Shown: one piece after another, positions 22,872 to 29,928 of the stretch
Layout: each line of letters begins with the position of its first letter
How positions within the stretch are numbered: the stretch's first letter is position 1
NCBI RefSeq assembly: GCF_004804335.1
Contig: NZ_SRXY01000011.1
Location: 91,001-155,000 of the forward strand
Length of the DNA stretch: 64,000 nt
Direction: 5' to 3'
Source: Pacificoceanicola onchidii
Lineage (GTDB): Bacteria; Pseudomonadota; Alphaproteobacteria; Rhodobacterales; Rhodobacteraceae
The notes under the pieces: generated by a model
What the model was told of the DNA's origin: nothing
The model's database searches: none
The model's input: only the letters and a program-made list of their open reading frames with translations
Translations under genes and position numbers: made by a program

Positions 22872-22897
22872 GGGGCGCGACGGAACCGCCGCGCCCC
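22872..22897 (+). other. GC-rich stem-loop after the aldehyde dehydrogenase
   Basis: GGGGCGCG pairs with CGCGCCCC around a short spacer that adds three more pairs. The T-runs (22851-22867) lie before the hairpin, not after it, on the + strand, so this is not a standard intrinsic terminator for the upstream operon. It may be an mRNA-stabilising or 5' leader structure of the next gene. Confidence 0.4.
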
Positions 22898-22930
22898 TGC
22901 GTAGTAAGGGCAGAAAACGGAGCCTTTGAC

Positions 22931-23539
22931 ATGTCCACCCTGAAATCCATTTGGGACCATCCTTACACATTCTGGCTGCTTCTCAGCCTGCCCGCCATTC
23001 CCATGGCCCTCGGCCTCACCTCCGGTGATCCGAAGGTTGTGCACGAGCTTTTGCACCCCACCGGTGAATTTGCCGCCCGGTTCATGATCATTTCCATGAT
23101 GATCACGCCGTTGACCATGCTCTTCAAAGGCTGGCGCGGACCGCGTTGGCTGATGAAACGTCGCCGCTATCTGGGTGTGGCCGCCTTTTTCTACGCGCTC
23201 GCGCATACGGTGCTCTACTTGATCGACGAAGGCATGGTGGCCTTCACCGCCGGTGAGATTTCCAAGCTTTACATCTGGACCGGCTGGCTGGCATTTTTCA
23301 TCTTTGTGCCGCTCGCCGTGACTTCCACGGATGGCTGGGTGCGCAAGATGGGCCCGCGGTGGAAGACCCTCCTGCGCTTTGTCTACGCCGCTGCCGTGCT
23401 GACCCTGCTGCACTGGGCTGCGCTGCACAACTGGGGTGGCGTTGGTCCGGCCCTGGTGCACTTCCTGCCGCTTGGTCTGCTCGAAGCCTACCGGCTCTGG
23501 TCGAACACACAGCGGCGCAACGCAAGGCTTGCCGCGTAA
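22931..23539 (+). CDS. Ferric-reductase-like heme-binding membrane protein (MsrQ/YedZ-like)
   Basis: A 202-residue integral membrane protein with about six hydrophobic segments, the size and topology of MsrQ/YedZ, the heme b subunit of the periplasmic methionine-sulfoxide reductase MsrPQ. Candidate heme-ligand histidines lie in membrane contexts: ALAHTVLYL (His 92), LLHWAALHN (His 161/166) and ALVHFLP (His 177). I chose ATG 22931 (MSTLKSIWDHPY) because of ACGGAG about 8 bases upstream; the frame is open further upstream but without signal or RBS. No msrP lies next to it, so the electron acceptor is uncertain. It stands alone and ends at a strong terminator. Confidence 0.8.
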   Translation: MSTLKSIWDHPYTFWLLLSLPAIPMALGLTSGDPKVVHELLHPTGEFAARFMIISMMITPLTMLFKGWRGPRWLMKRRRYLGVAAFFYALAHTVLYLIDEGMVAFTAGEISKLYIWTGWLAFFIFVPLAVTSTDGWVRKMGPRWKTLLRFVYAAAVLTLLHWAALHNWGGVGPALVHFLPLGLLEAYRLWSNTQRRNARLAA

Positions 23540-23547
23540 CAAGACAA

Positions 23548-23581
23548 AAGAGGGGCGGTGCGCAACGCAGCCGCCCCTCTT
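23548..23581 (+). terminator. Rho-independent terminator after the MsrQ-like gene
   Basis: AAGAGGGGCGG (23548-23558) pairs perfectly with CCGCCCCTCTT (23571-23581) across a 12-base loop, followed by CTCTT. It lies directly after the stop codon. Confidence 0.85.
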
Positions 23582-23615
23582 CTCTTGAACCCGGTGTCGG
23601 AATGCGGATATGAGG

Positions 23616-23632
23616 ATGTTATGTTATAACAC
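23616..23632. promoter_or_regulatory. Putative Zur box upstream of the COG0523 GTPase
   Basis: ATGTTAT-GTT-ATAACAC is a near-perfect 17-bp palindrome with one mismatch, ending 23 bases before the ATG at 23656. The same layout, ATGTTAT-N3-GTAACAT, precedes the znu operon (29585-29601). The core TGTTATAACA matches the known style of zinc-uptake-regulator sites. Confidence 0.75.
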
Positions 23633-23655
23633 ATCCAGCACGCCCGGAGTTCCCC

Positions 23656-24870
23656 ATGCCAGACACCCGCCTGCCCGTCACCGTCCTCTCCGGTTTTCTC
23701 GGAGCCGGGAAAACCACTTTGCTCAACCGTGTCCTGAACAACCGCGACGGACGCCGCGTTGCCGTGATCGTCAACGACATGTCCGAAGTGAACATTGACG
23801 CCGATCTCGTGCGCGCCGATACCGAGCTCAGCCGCACCGATGAGACCCTTGTCGAAATGTCCAACGGCTGCATCTGCTGCACCCTCCGCGATGACCTACT
23901 CGACGAAGTGCGCCGCCTGTCGGAAGAAAAACGCTTTGATTATCTGCTGATCGAATCCACCGGCATTTCCGAGCCGCTCCCCGTCGCCGCCACCTTCGAT
24001 TTCCGCGATGAGCACGGTCAGAGCCTGTCGGACGTTTCCCGCCTCGACACCATGGTCACCGTGGTCGACGCCGTGAACCTGCTGGAGGATTACTCCAGCC
24101 ATGATTTCCTCTCTGACCGGGGCGAGACCCTGGGCGAAGAGGACGACCGCACGCTTGTGAATCTGCTGGTGGAGCAGATCGAGTTTGCCGATGTGGTGAT
24201 CCTCAACAAAGTGGATGACGCTGGCCCCGAGCGTACCAAAGCCGCGCGCCAGATCATCCGCGCGCTCAACGCCGACGCCAAGATCGTCGAGACCAACCAT
24301 TCCGACGTTTCCGGTGATGAGATCCTCGACACCGGCCTGTTTGACTTTGAGAAAGCCCATGAGCACCCGATGTGGGCCAAGGAACTTTATGGCTTCGCCG
24401 ATCACATGCCGGAAACCGAAGAATACGGCGTTGGCAGCTTTGTCTATCGCGCCCGCCGCCCGTTTGAACCGGAGAAAGTCCTGAAGGTTCTCAACGGCAC
24501 CCTGCCCGGCGTGATCCGCGCCAAAGGCCACTTTTGGCTCGCAACCCGGCCCGATTGGGTTGCGGAGTTTTCCATGGCCGGGGCGCTGTCCTCGATCCAG
24601 CCTCTGGGCACATGGTGGGCCTCGGTCCCGCGCGAACGCTGGCCAGAGCACGACGGCGCGCGCGCCTATCTGCAGCAACACTGGCAGGAGCCCTGGGGCG
24701 ACCGCCGTCAGGAGCTTGTTTTCATCGGCACCGGCATCGACTGGCCCGCTCTCAAGGCTTCGCTCGACAGCTGCCTTGTCTCCGAAAAGCTGGCCCCGAA
24801 CCCGGACACCCTGCCAGCGGACCTGCCCGATCCTTTCCCGATCTGGCGCCGCCCGGATCAGGCGGCCTGA
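23656..24870 (+). CDS. COG0523 (CobW/ZigA-type) zinc metallochaperone GTPase
   Basis: A 404-residue cytoplasmic GTPase. It shows the P-loop GFLGAGKTT (residues 13-21), the family CXCC metal motif in [14 protein letters not shown] (Cys 72, 74, 75), Walker-B-like [14 protein letters not shown] and NKVD for guanine specificity. The C-terminal half (from about residue 270) carries the CobW C-terminal domain. CGGAG lies 6 bases before the ATG. The Zur-like palindrome directly upstream, and the zinc ABC transporter nearby under the same motif, argue for zinc delivery to client proteins under zinc starvation, rather than cobalamin synthesis or nitrile hydratase activation. The client is unknown. Confidence 0.88.
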   Translation: MPDTRLPVTVLSGFLGAGKTTLLNRVLNNRDGRRVAVIVNDMSEVNIDADLVRADTELSRTDETLVEMSNGCICCTLRDDLLDEVRRLSEEKRFDYLLIESTGISEPLPVAATFDFRDEHGQSLSDVSRLDTMVTVVDAVNLLEDYSSHDFLSDRGETLGEEDDRTLVNLLVEQIEFADVVILNKVDDAGPERTKAARQIIRALNADAKIVETNHSDVSGDEILDTGLFDFEKAHEHPMWAKELYGFADHMPETEEYGVGSFVYRARRPFEPEKVLKVLNGTLPGVIRAKGHFWLATRPDWVAEFSMAGALSSIQPLGTWWASVPRERWPEHDGARAYLQQHWQEPWGDRRQELVFIGTGIDWPALKASLDSCLVSEKLAPNPDTLPADLPDPFPIWRRPDQAA

Positions 24871-24882
24871 TCAACAAATACA

Positions 24883-24908
24883 GCGCAGGCGACACCCATC
24901 GCCTGCGC
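24883..24908 (+). terminator. Stem-loop after the COG0523 gene
   Basis: GCGCAGGCGA (24883-24892) pairs perfectly with TCGCCTGCGC (24899-24908) around a 6-base loop, starting 12 bases after the stop. There is no U-run, so termination is likely but may be imperfect. Confidence 0.6.
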
Positions 24909-24965
24909 CACCATCGGCCTCGCTGAAGTGGGTTTTTTCAGGTGCCCTGAGAACAAGCCGCGCCT

Positions 24966-25091
24966 ATCGACGGGCCGTGGTACGGCGATCTCCCCTCTGA
25001 TCTCCTTGATTTATCCCTGTCACTGGCGCGCTAGGCTGGCGTGGCGCCCAGCAATCAACCAATCGCCGTGCCGCGGGGACGGCCCGTCGAT
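24966..25091. other. Unexplained 126-bp inverted-repeat element
   Basis: The gene-free stretch 24871-25223 contains a long imperfect inverted repeat. Left arm 24966-24989 (ATCGACGGGCCGT...ACGGCGAT) pairs with right arm 25062-25091 (ATCGCCGT...ACGGCCCGTCGAT) in two blocks of 13 and 8 bp separated by an internal loop. Between the arms a second nested hairpin is possible (CTGGCGC near 25023 with GCGCCCAG near 25045). I see no coding potential. A structured RNA or a decayed MITE/REP-type element both fit; no target-site duplication is evident. The rest of the gap shows nothing I can name. Confidence 0.45.
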
Positions 25092-25223
25092 GGGCGCGGC
25101 GGCCTGCGGCCTTGGCTCCGCGCCTGGGGTGAGATGAACAATCGATTCAGTCCATGAAAACCAGGTTCGCCCGACACCAAATCCGCACTCTTTGAACTCA
25201 GAGAAACCCTGCTCCCGCATCCC

Positions 25224-25430
25224 CTAATCCGCCTCATACTCCAGCAAATCCCCAGGCTGGCAGTCCAGCACCTGACAAATCGCATCGAGCGTCGCAAAGC
25301 GCACACCCCGCACGCGGCCGGATTTCAGCGTCGAGACGTTCTGCTCCGCAATCCCGATCCGCGCCGCCAGTTCCCGCGATGTCATCTTCCGTTTCGCCAG
25401 CATGACGTCGAGCCGCACGATAATGGCCAT
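25224..25430 (-). CDS. Small XRE-family regulator paired with a DUF2975 protein
   Basis: A 68-residue protein that is almost entirely a helix-turn-helix: LAARIGIAEQNVSTLKSGRVRGVRFATLDAICQ, ending QPGDLLEYEAD. This is the YozG/YozE-like subset of XRE proteins, which regularly pairs with a DUF2975 membrane protein. The ATG at 25430 follows the stop of the DUF2975 gene with one base between, so translation is probably coupled. The GGCCAT context shows no strong RBS of its own. It probably regulates its own operon; nothing here shows other targets. Confidence 0.85.
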   Translation of the reverse strand: MAIIVRLDVMLAKRKMTSRELAARIGIAEQNVSTLKSGRVRGVRFATLDAICQVLDCQPGDLLEYEAD

Positions 25431-25431
25431 G

Positions 25432-25995
25432 TCAGACGATCTCTTGATGGTCTTGCCAAAGCGCCGCGCCCAGCACGAAGGCCCGCGCAAGGAAGGCGGC
25501 GATCAGCGCGGCGATGGCAAAGGTGATCTGCGAGCTGCCCAAGGCAAGGCTCACCGCCCTTTGTCCCGGCCCCGCATGCGCCGTGGCCACCAGCACGCTG
25601 GCCGTATGCGCGAGGATGCTCAGCCCCAGGAGCCACCACAGCCGCCTTGAAAGCTGCTGTGCCGCGCCCGCCGCCCGCGCGGGCAAGCCTTGCACCAACC
25701 ACCGGCACACCTGCCCCGCCGCCCGAAACACCGCCGCATGGGCCGCCAGGACGCTCAATGCGATCCCGACAAAGGCCGCGCCTTGCCAGAGCCGGGGCGC
25801 TTCCAGCGGATAGCCCGTCGCCTCTGCCAGAAACCCGCCGATCCAGTCCGGGCTGGCCAGCAAGGCAAGAACCATCGCCACCGCAACCGCGCAGGTCAGG
25901 GCAAAAGCCACGCGAAAGCCGATCTCAAAGCGCCGCGTCAGGATGCGGAGTGGCTCGGGGTCAACAAATTCTCTGTCTTGCATGATAAGCACCAT
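25432..25995 (-). CDS. DUF2975-type membrane protein
   Basis: A 187-residue membrane protein with four hydrophobic segments: near residues 28-48, 68-90, 118-140 and 152-175. Family function is unknown. It is co-transcribed with the small XRE regulator downstream (one base apart), an arrangement known from many bacteria, where the membrane protein is suspected of sequestering or signalling to the regulator. Start is uncertain: ATG 25995 (MVLIMQD) has no clear RBS and ATG 25983 (MQDREF) has only GGTG upstream. Divergent from the lipoprotein at 26045. Confidence 0.75.
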   Translation of the reverse strand: MVLIMQDREFVDPEPLRILTRRFEIGFRVAFALTCAVAVAMVLALLASPDWIGGFLAEATGYPLEAPRLWQGAAFVGIALSVLAAHAAVFRAAGQVCRWLVQGLPARAAGAAQQLSRRLWWLLGLSILAHTASVLVATAHAGPGQRAVSLALGSSQITFAIAALIAAFLARAFVLGAALWQDHQEIV

Positions 25996-26044
25996 GTTTT
26001 ACATTAAACTTTATACGAATCACATAGCATATAGGATGTCATAG

Positions 26045-26596
26045 GTGAAGCCTTTCTCTGTTCTCCCCGCCCTCATGCTCACCGCCTGCGGCAGCATTAC
26101 CCCCGCCGGCCTGATCGCCGTCTCTGCGCTCGACCCGCTCAACACACCACCCGGTGACGTTCAGCTGGCTCTCAGCGTGCCCGAAGCCGTGCGCCTCGCC
26201 GAGGATGGGGCCACGCTGCGGATCACCTTCACCGAAGAGGATCAAGTGCTGATCGACACCACTGCTCCGCTGACCATTACCCAAGGTGCGCCCGAAAGCG
26301 AAACGCTCCGGCAACCCGATGAAACGCTTTATGTGGGCCGGATCGACACGCCCGAGGCCGAGGCCTTCGCCGCCGCACAGGCCGAGATCCGCAGCTTGCG
26401 CGCGTCCGGCTCGGAGGGCACCGGTTCCCTGTCGATCAGCGTGACCAAAGGCTGCCGTGTCGGCCCGCCGCTACAGGAGATGCCGGTCTCCACATGGATC
26501 CGCACCAATCCAAACGCCGGGTTTGTCCCCCTCACCCGGCAGCGCGACGTGCTGGACGAGTTGACGGAACACGGCGGTCCGCTGCCCGCCTGCTGA
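26045..26596 (+). CDS. Hypothetical lipoprotein
   Basis: A 183-residue protein starting with GTG (AGGAT about 12 bases upstream; the nearer upstream ATG is followed at once by a stop). The signal peptide ends in a lipobox, LMLTAC with Cys 15, predicting a lipid anchor. The rest is mainly beta-type with a central VRLAEDGATLRITFTEED and a C-terminal Cys pair region (KGCRVGP, PLPAC). I do not recognise the family. It converges on znuA with a shared terminator; no link to zinc is evident apart from location. Confidence 0.75.
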   Translation: MKPFSVLPALMLTACGSITPAGLIAVSALDPLNTPPGDVQLALSVPEAVRLAEDGATLRITFTEEDQVLIDTTAPLTITQGAPESETLRQPDETLYVGRIDTPEAEAFAAAQAEIRSLRASGSEGTGSLSISVTKGCRVGPPLQEMPVSTWIRTNPNAGFVPLTRQRDVLDELTEHGGPLPAC

Positions 26597-26618
26597 CAAC
26601 CCAGCCCCATAACGAACA

Positions 26619-26646
26619 AGGCCCCGCAGCAACCGCCGCGGGGCCT
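26619..26646. terminator. Bidirectional terminator between lipoprotein gene and znuA
   Basis: AGGCCCCGC (26619-26627) pairs perfectly with GCGGGGCCT (26638-26646), followed by CTTTGCT on the + strand; on the minus strand the stem is followed by TGTTCG. It lies between two convergent genes. Confidence 0.75.
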
Positions 26647-26671
26647 CTTTGCTCAAAGAAGCAAAAAGCGT

Positions 26672-27712
26672 TTACTGGCCAAGTGCCGCCGCAATCGTCT
26701 CGGCATTGTGGCGCAGCATGTCGAGGTAGGTCGCCGCCGGACCACCCTCTTCGGACAGCGCACCGGAATAGAGCGTGCCGCCCACTGTCGCACCGGTCTC
26801 GCTGGCGATCATCTCGACCAGTCGGTTGTCGGTGATCGTCTCGATGAACACCGCCGAGATATCGTATTCGCGAATCTGCGTGATCAGCGCGGCCACATCC
26901 GCAGCCGTTGCCTCGCTCTCCGTGCTCATGCCCTGCGGCGCGACGAAGGTCAGATCATACCGCGCGCCGAGGTAGCCAAAAGCGTCATGCGGCGTGACAA
27001 CCGTGCGCTTGTCCTCGGGGATCGTCGCCATCAGGGCATCAATCTCCACCCCCAGCGCTTCCAGTTCGGCCACAAAAGCCGCGCGGTTGGCATAGTAATC
27101 CCCGGCATTCTCTGGATCCGCCTTGGCCAGACCGGCGGCGATGTTGTCCGCATAGATCACCGCGTTTTCGACGGTCTGCCAGGTGTGCGGATCAAAAGCG
27201 CCATGATCGTGGCCATGGTGGTCGTCATGATCGTCATGCCCCGCATGCTCTTCGTGTTCATGCTCTTCATGATCCTCGTGATCATCATGAGCGTGTTCTT
27301 CATGCTCGTCATGACCGTGATCGTCATGTTCATCGTGGTCATCATGCGCTTCGTCATAAGCAATCGCATCAATGCCCGCCGTGGCAATAACCGTCTCGCC
27401 TTCGAACGGTGCGGCCTCGGCAAGACGCTCCAGCCAGCCTTCGAATTCCAGACCGTTCATGAACAGAACATCCGCTGCCGCAACCGCCGCCGCATCCTGC
27501 GGGGTCGGGTTGTAGACATGCGTGTCTCCGCCCCGCCCAACAAGCGTGGTCAGGGCCACGTGCTCACCACCGATTCGCGACACCATGTCCCCCAGAACGG
27601 AGAAGGTGGCGACAACCGGAAGTTTGTCGTCGGCAAGCGCCACACCCGGCGCAATGAAAGAGGCCGCCACAAGGGCTGTGGCAGATTTAAGAAGCGTACG
27701 ACGGGATGTCAT
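26672..27712 (-). CDS. znuA: Zinc ABC transporter, periplasmic binding protein
   Basis: A 346-residue cluster 9 (TroA/ZnuA) solute-binding protein. Signal peptide MTSRRTLLKSATALVAASFIAPGVALA, then the metal-site histidine in GDTHVYNPTPQD (His 65), the family His/Asp-rich loop at about residues 123-170 (about 19 histidines interleaved with Asp/Glu), a second ligand in DPHTW (His 176) and a third in VTPHDAFGYL. The His-rich loop favours zinc over manganese. ATG 27712 has TTGGAG upstream; it starts 17 bases after znuB. A longer upstream frame exists but lies inside znuB and is a shadow. Confidence 0.95.
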   Translation of the reverse strand: MTSRRTLLKSATALVAASFIAPGVALADDKLPVVATFSVLGDMVSRIGGEHVALTTLVGRGGDTHVYNPTPQDAAAVAAADVLFMNGLEFEGWLERLAEAAPFEGETVIATAGIDAIAYDEAHDDHDEHDDHGHDEHEEHAHDDHEDHEEHEHEEHAGHDDHDDHHGHDHGAFDPHTWQTVENAVIYADNIAAGLAKADPENAGDYYANRAAFVAELEALGVEIDALMATIPEDKRTVVTPHDAFGYLGARYDLTFVAPQGMSTESEATAADVAALITQIREYDISAVFIETITDNRLVEMIASETGATVGGTLYSGALSEEGGPAATYLDMLRHNAETIAAALGQ

Positions 27713-27729
27713 GAGAACTCCAAAAGGTT

Positions 27730-28599
27730 TCAACTTTGATAGTGGCGGCGCGGCAGAACCTTCGCCAGAACGCCCCCGATGGGGCCGAAAATCAGGGACA
27801 GCACGTAAAGAATGCCGGTCACGAGGATGATCGCGGGGCCAGACGGCAGGCCGTAGTGATACGACAGGAGCAGCCCTGCGGCGCTGGACAGCATGGCAAC
27901 CAGCACGGCAATGGCCAGCAACCCGCCAATGCTCGCCGCCCAGAACCGCGCAGTGGCCGCAGGCAGGATCATGATGCCAACTGCCATCAGCGTGCCAAGC
28001 GCATGAAACCCGGCAACGAGATTCATCACCACAAGACACAGAAAGACCAGGTGCGTGAGGATGCTGAGCCTGCTGACAGAGCGCAGGAACTGCGGATCGG
28101 CGCACTCCAGCACCAGCGGGCGGAAGATCACCGCGAGCACAATCAGAGACAGGCTGGAGAAACTGCACAGCAGCATCAGCGCCGCATTGTCGAGCGCCAG
28201 CACCGTGCCGAACAGCACATGCATCAGATCAACGTTGCTGCCGCGCGTCGAGACAATGAGCACGCCAAGCGCCAGGGAAATCAGGTAGAAGGCCGCAAGG
28301 CTCGCGTCTTCCTTGAGCACCGTCAGCCGTGAGACAAGCCCCGAGGCCACGGCCACCACCATCCCGGCAATCAGCCCGCCGATGGTCATCGCGCCCAGTG
28401 ACAGGCCGGAAATCAGAAAGCCCACCGCCGCGCCGGGCAGGATCGCGTGCGCCATGGCATCGCCCGTCAGGCTCATGCGGCGCAGCATCAGGAAGACGCC
28501 CACCGGGGTGGAACCAATGGCAATGGCAAAGCAGCCGAGCAGCGCGCGGCGCATGAATCCGAAATCGGCAAATGGCGCGATGAACGTATCCCAGATCAT
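27730..28599 (-). CDS. znuB: Zinc ABC transporter, membrane permease
   Basis: A 289-residue ABC-3 family permease with eight or so hydrophobic segments and the family stretch SLTGDAMAHAILPGAAVGFL near residues 41-60, which contacts the ATPase, and HALGTLMAVGIMILPAATARFW in the second half. I chose ATG 28599 (MIWDTF), whose ATGA overlaps the znuC stop, with GCGAGG upstream; an in-frame GTG at 28617 would add six residues. It forms the inner-membrane channel of ZnuABC. Confidence 0.95.
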   Translation of the reverse strand: MIWDTFIAPFADFGFMRRALLGCFAIAIGSTPVGVFLMLRRMSLTGDAMAHAILPGAAVGFLISGLSLGAMTIGGLIAGMVVAVASGLVSRLTVLKEDASLAAFYLISLALGVLIVSTRGSNVDLMHVLFGTVLALDNAALMLLCSFSSLSLIVLAVIFRPLVLECADPQFLRSVSRLSILTHLVFLCLVVMNLVAGFHALGTLMAVGIMILPAATARFWAASIGGLLAIAVLVAMLSSAAGLLLSYHYGLPSGPAIILVTGILYVLSLIFGPIGGVLAKVLPRRHYQS

Positions 28600-29336
28600 G
28601 CCGCCGTCACCTCGCACAGAATGGGATCACCCGGGTTTGCCTCGCACATCCGGCGCGCCCGCGAATGATTGGCCTGAGTCATCACCTGCGGCGTCGGACC
28701 ATGGGCCACCATCTCGCGGGCAAGCATCAGCGTCTGCGGGAAATGATCGCGCACGGTTTCATGGTCATGCAGCACCGCCAGAACCGTCCGCCCGTCGTTA
28801 TGCCAGCCCCGGATCACGCCAATCAGGTCTGACATGGTGCGCGCATCAATCGCCGAGAAGGGCTCATCGAGCAGAACAACCTTGGCGTCCTGCAACAGGA
28901 GCCGGGCAAAAAGCGCGCGCTGCAACTGTCCGCCCGAGAGCGCACCAATGGCCCGCTTTTCAAGGCCTGCGAGGCCAACCGCCTCGATCGCCTCCTGCAC
29001 CCGCTCCCGGCCTTTGCGCCCCAGCCGTCCAAATGCACCGATCTCTTTCCACAGCCCCATGGCCACAAGCTCAGTCACCGAAACGGGAAACGTCAGGTCG
29101 ATGTCGGATTTCTGCGGCAGGTAAGCCACGTCCTCGCGCGTGATCTCGTCAAAGATCACACGGCCCTCAAGCGGCGTCAGCACCCCGGTGATCGCCTTCA
29201 GCAAGGTCGATTTTCCGGCCCCGTTCGGGCCAACAATGGCCGTCAGGCTACCAGAGCTGATCTCTGTCTCCAGGTGATGCACAGCCGGATGCCGGTCATA
29301 GCCCAGCGTGAGATTGCGAAACGCCAGTGCCACCAT
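28596..29336 (-). CDS. znuC: Zinc ABC transporter, ATP-binding protein
   Basis: A 246-residue ABC ATPase: Walker A GPNGAGKST, Q-loop LPQKSD, signature LSGGQLQRALFARLLLQ, Walker B VVLLDEPFSAID, and the switch histidine in LHDHE. It belongs to the metal-type cluster (ZnuC/MntB). The ATG at 29336 shares one base with the stop of the upstream small membrane gene (TGATG), so translation is coupled; a GTG directly before it is possible. It overlaps znuB downstream by 4 bases. Confidence 0.94.
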   Translation of the reverse strand: MVALAFRNLTLGYDRHPAVHHLETEISSGSLTAIVGPNGAGKSTLLKAITGVLTPLEGRVIFDEITREDVAYLPQKSDIDLTFPVSVTELVAMGLWKEIGAFGRLGRKGRERVQEAIEAVGLAGLEKRAIGALSGGQLQRALFARLLLQDAKVVLLDEPFSAIDARTMSDLIGVIRGWHNDGRTVLAVLHDHETVRDHFPQTLMLAREMVAHGPTPQVMTQANHSRARRMCEANPGDPILCEVTAA

Positions 29337-29458
29337 CACGAATCACCCAGGAAAGGCACGGGCAGGCCAGTGACCGCAAAGAAGGCCGCCCAAAGGAGCG
29401 CCACGATCACCCCGGCCACGGCCAAGCGCGGCCCTGCACCGACGAGCAATAAGCTCAT
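29336..29458 (-). CDS. Small single-span membrane protein at the head of the znu operon
   Basis: A 40-residue frame with a good RBS (AGGAAAGAC directly before ATG 29458). It has one strong transmembrane segment (residues about 10-31, RLAVAGVIVALLWAAFFAVTG) and a short polar end. Its stop overlaps the znuC start by one base, which is strong evidence that it is translated as part of the operon. It is the first gene after the Zur-like box. I do not recognise a named family. A longer start at 29479 (MMNRRKD) is possible but has a poorer RBS. Confidence 0.6.
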   Translation of the reverse strand: MSLLLVGAGPRLAVAGVIVALLWAAFFAVTGLPVPFLGDS

Positions 29459-29584
29459 GTCTTTCCTGCGATTCATCATCCGACGACCTGCCGTGTGTTT
29501 GATCCAAAAGCGCCTGAAGCGGTGGCCAGCCAAGGCCGCGTGCCCCTGCCATGCGCGCTCAGCGCAAAGCATCTCACGCTAGTA

Positions 29585-29601
29585 ATGTTATAGAGTAACA
29601 T
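29585..29601. promoter_or_regulatory. Putative Zur box upstream of the znu operon
   Basis: ATGTTAT-AGA-GTAACAT is a 17-bp palindrome with one mismatch, 127 bases before the first small gene. It shares length, spacing and core with the site at 23616-23632. Zur would repress the znu genes when zinc is plentiful. Confidence 0.75.
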
Positions 29602-29679
29602 GCCACAAGCAAAAAGCGTCATACACCTGTCGGCGCAAGGGGTCCACGGCCTTTGCAGCGCCCGCCACCCAACTGCGAT

Positions 29680-29708
29680 TTATCGGGCTCAGAACCGCCT
29701 ACCGATAA
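29680..29708. promoter_or_regulatory. Inverted repeat in the znu/histidine-kinase gap
   Basis: The interval 29459-29928 has no protein gene. It holds the Zur-like box and TTATCGG (29680-29686) facing CCGATAA (29702-29708) across 15 bases, with partial pairing beyond the arms. This could be an operator for the kinase gene or the start of a leader structure. I see nothing else in the interval. Confidence 0.35.
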
Positions 29709-29928
29709 GTTGCGAAAGCATCCTCTCCCTATGAGTGTGTCCACTCGCGTTTGTGACCTCAGCACCAAGCCGGACACCGCCGAACAGCCCCCTGCGCCCT
29801 TGACACACACCCCGGTAACGCAGTCCGATAGACATCGTAAGCTAGCTGATTTCTGTATGTCTTTTTCACTGCCTTAACTTTTGTCCGTACCCCGGCTGGC
29901 CGTTGTTCTTGATAAACCGAAGCCCCTT

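Noticed and set aside
22851..22897. Intrinsic terminator for the deoC operon
   Set aside because: The two T-runs come before the hairpin on the + strand, and on the minus strand the hairpin is followed by A-rich sequence, so neither direction has the required hairpin-then-U order.
19510..24681. Minus-strand frames opposite deoC, the aldehyde dehydrogenase and the COG0523 GTPase
   Set aside because: All are shadows of strongly supported plus-strand genes and have no domain signal.
24928..25137. Short protein gene in the gap after the COG0523 gene
   Set aside because: The frame has no RBS, no recognisable domain and runs through the inverted-repeat element; composition is typical of non-coding DNA.
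26708..27739. Plus-strand frame opposite znuA, rich in Met/Val/Ile and seeming to have membrane segments
   Set aside because: It is the antisense of the His/Asp-rich loop (GAT/CAT codons read as ATC/ATG); znuA is clearly the real gene.
27713..28168. N-terminal extension of znuA by about 150 residues
   Set aside because: It overlaps znuB out of frame; the internal ATG 27712 has a signal peptide and a GGAG RBS.
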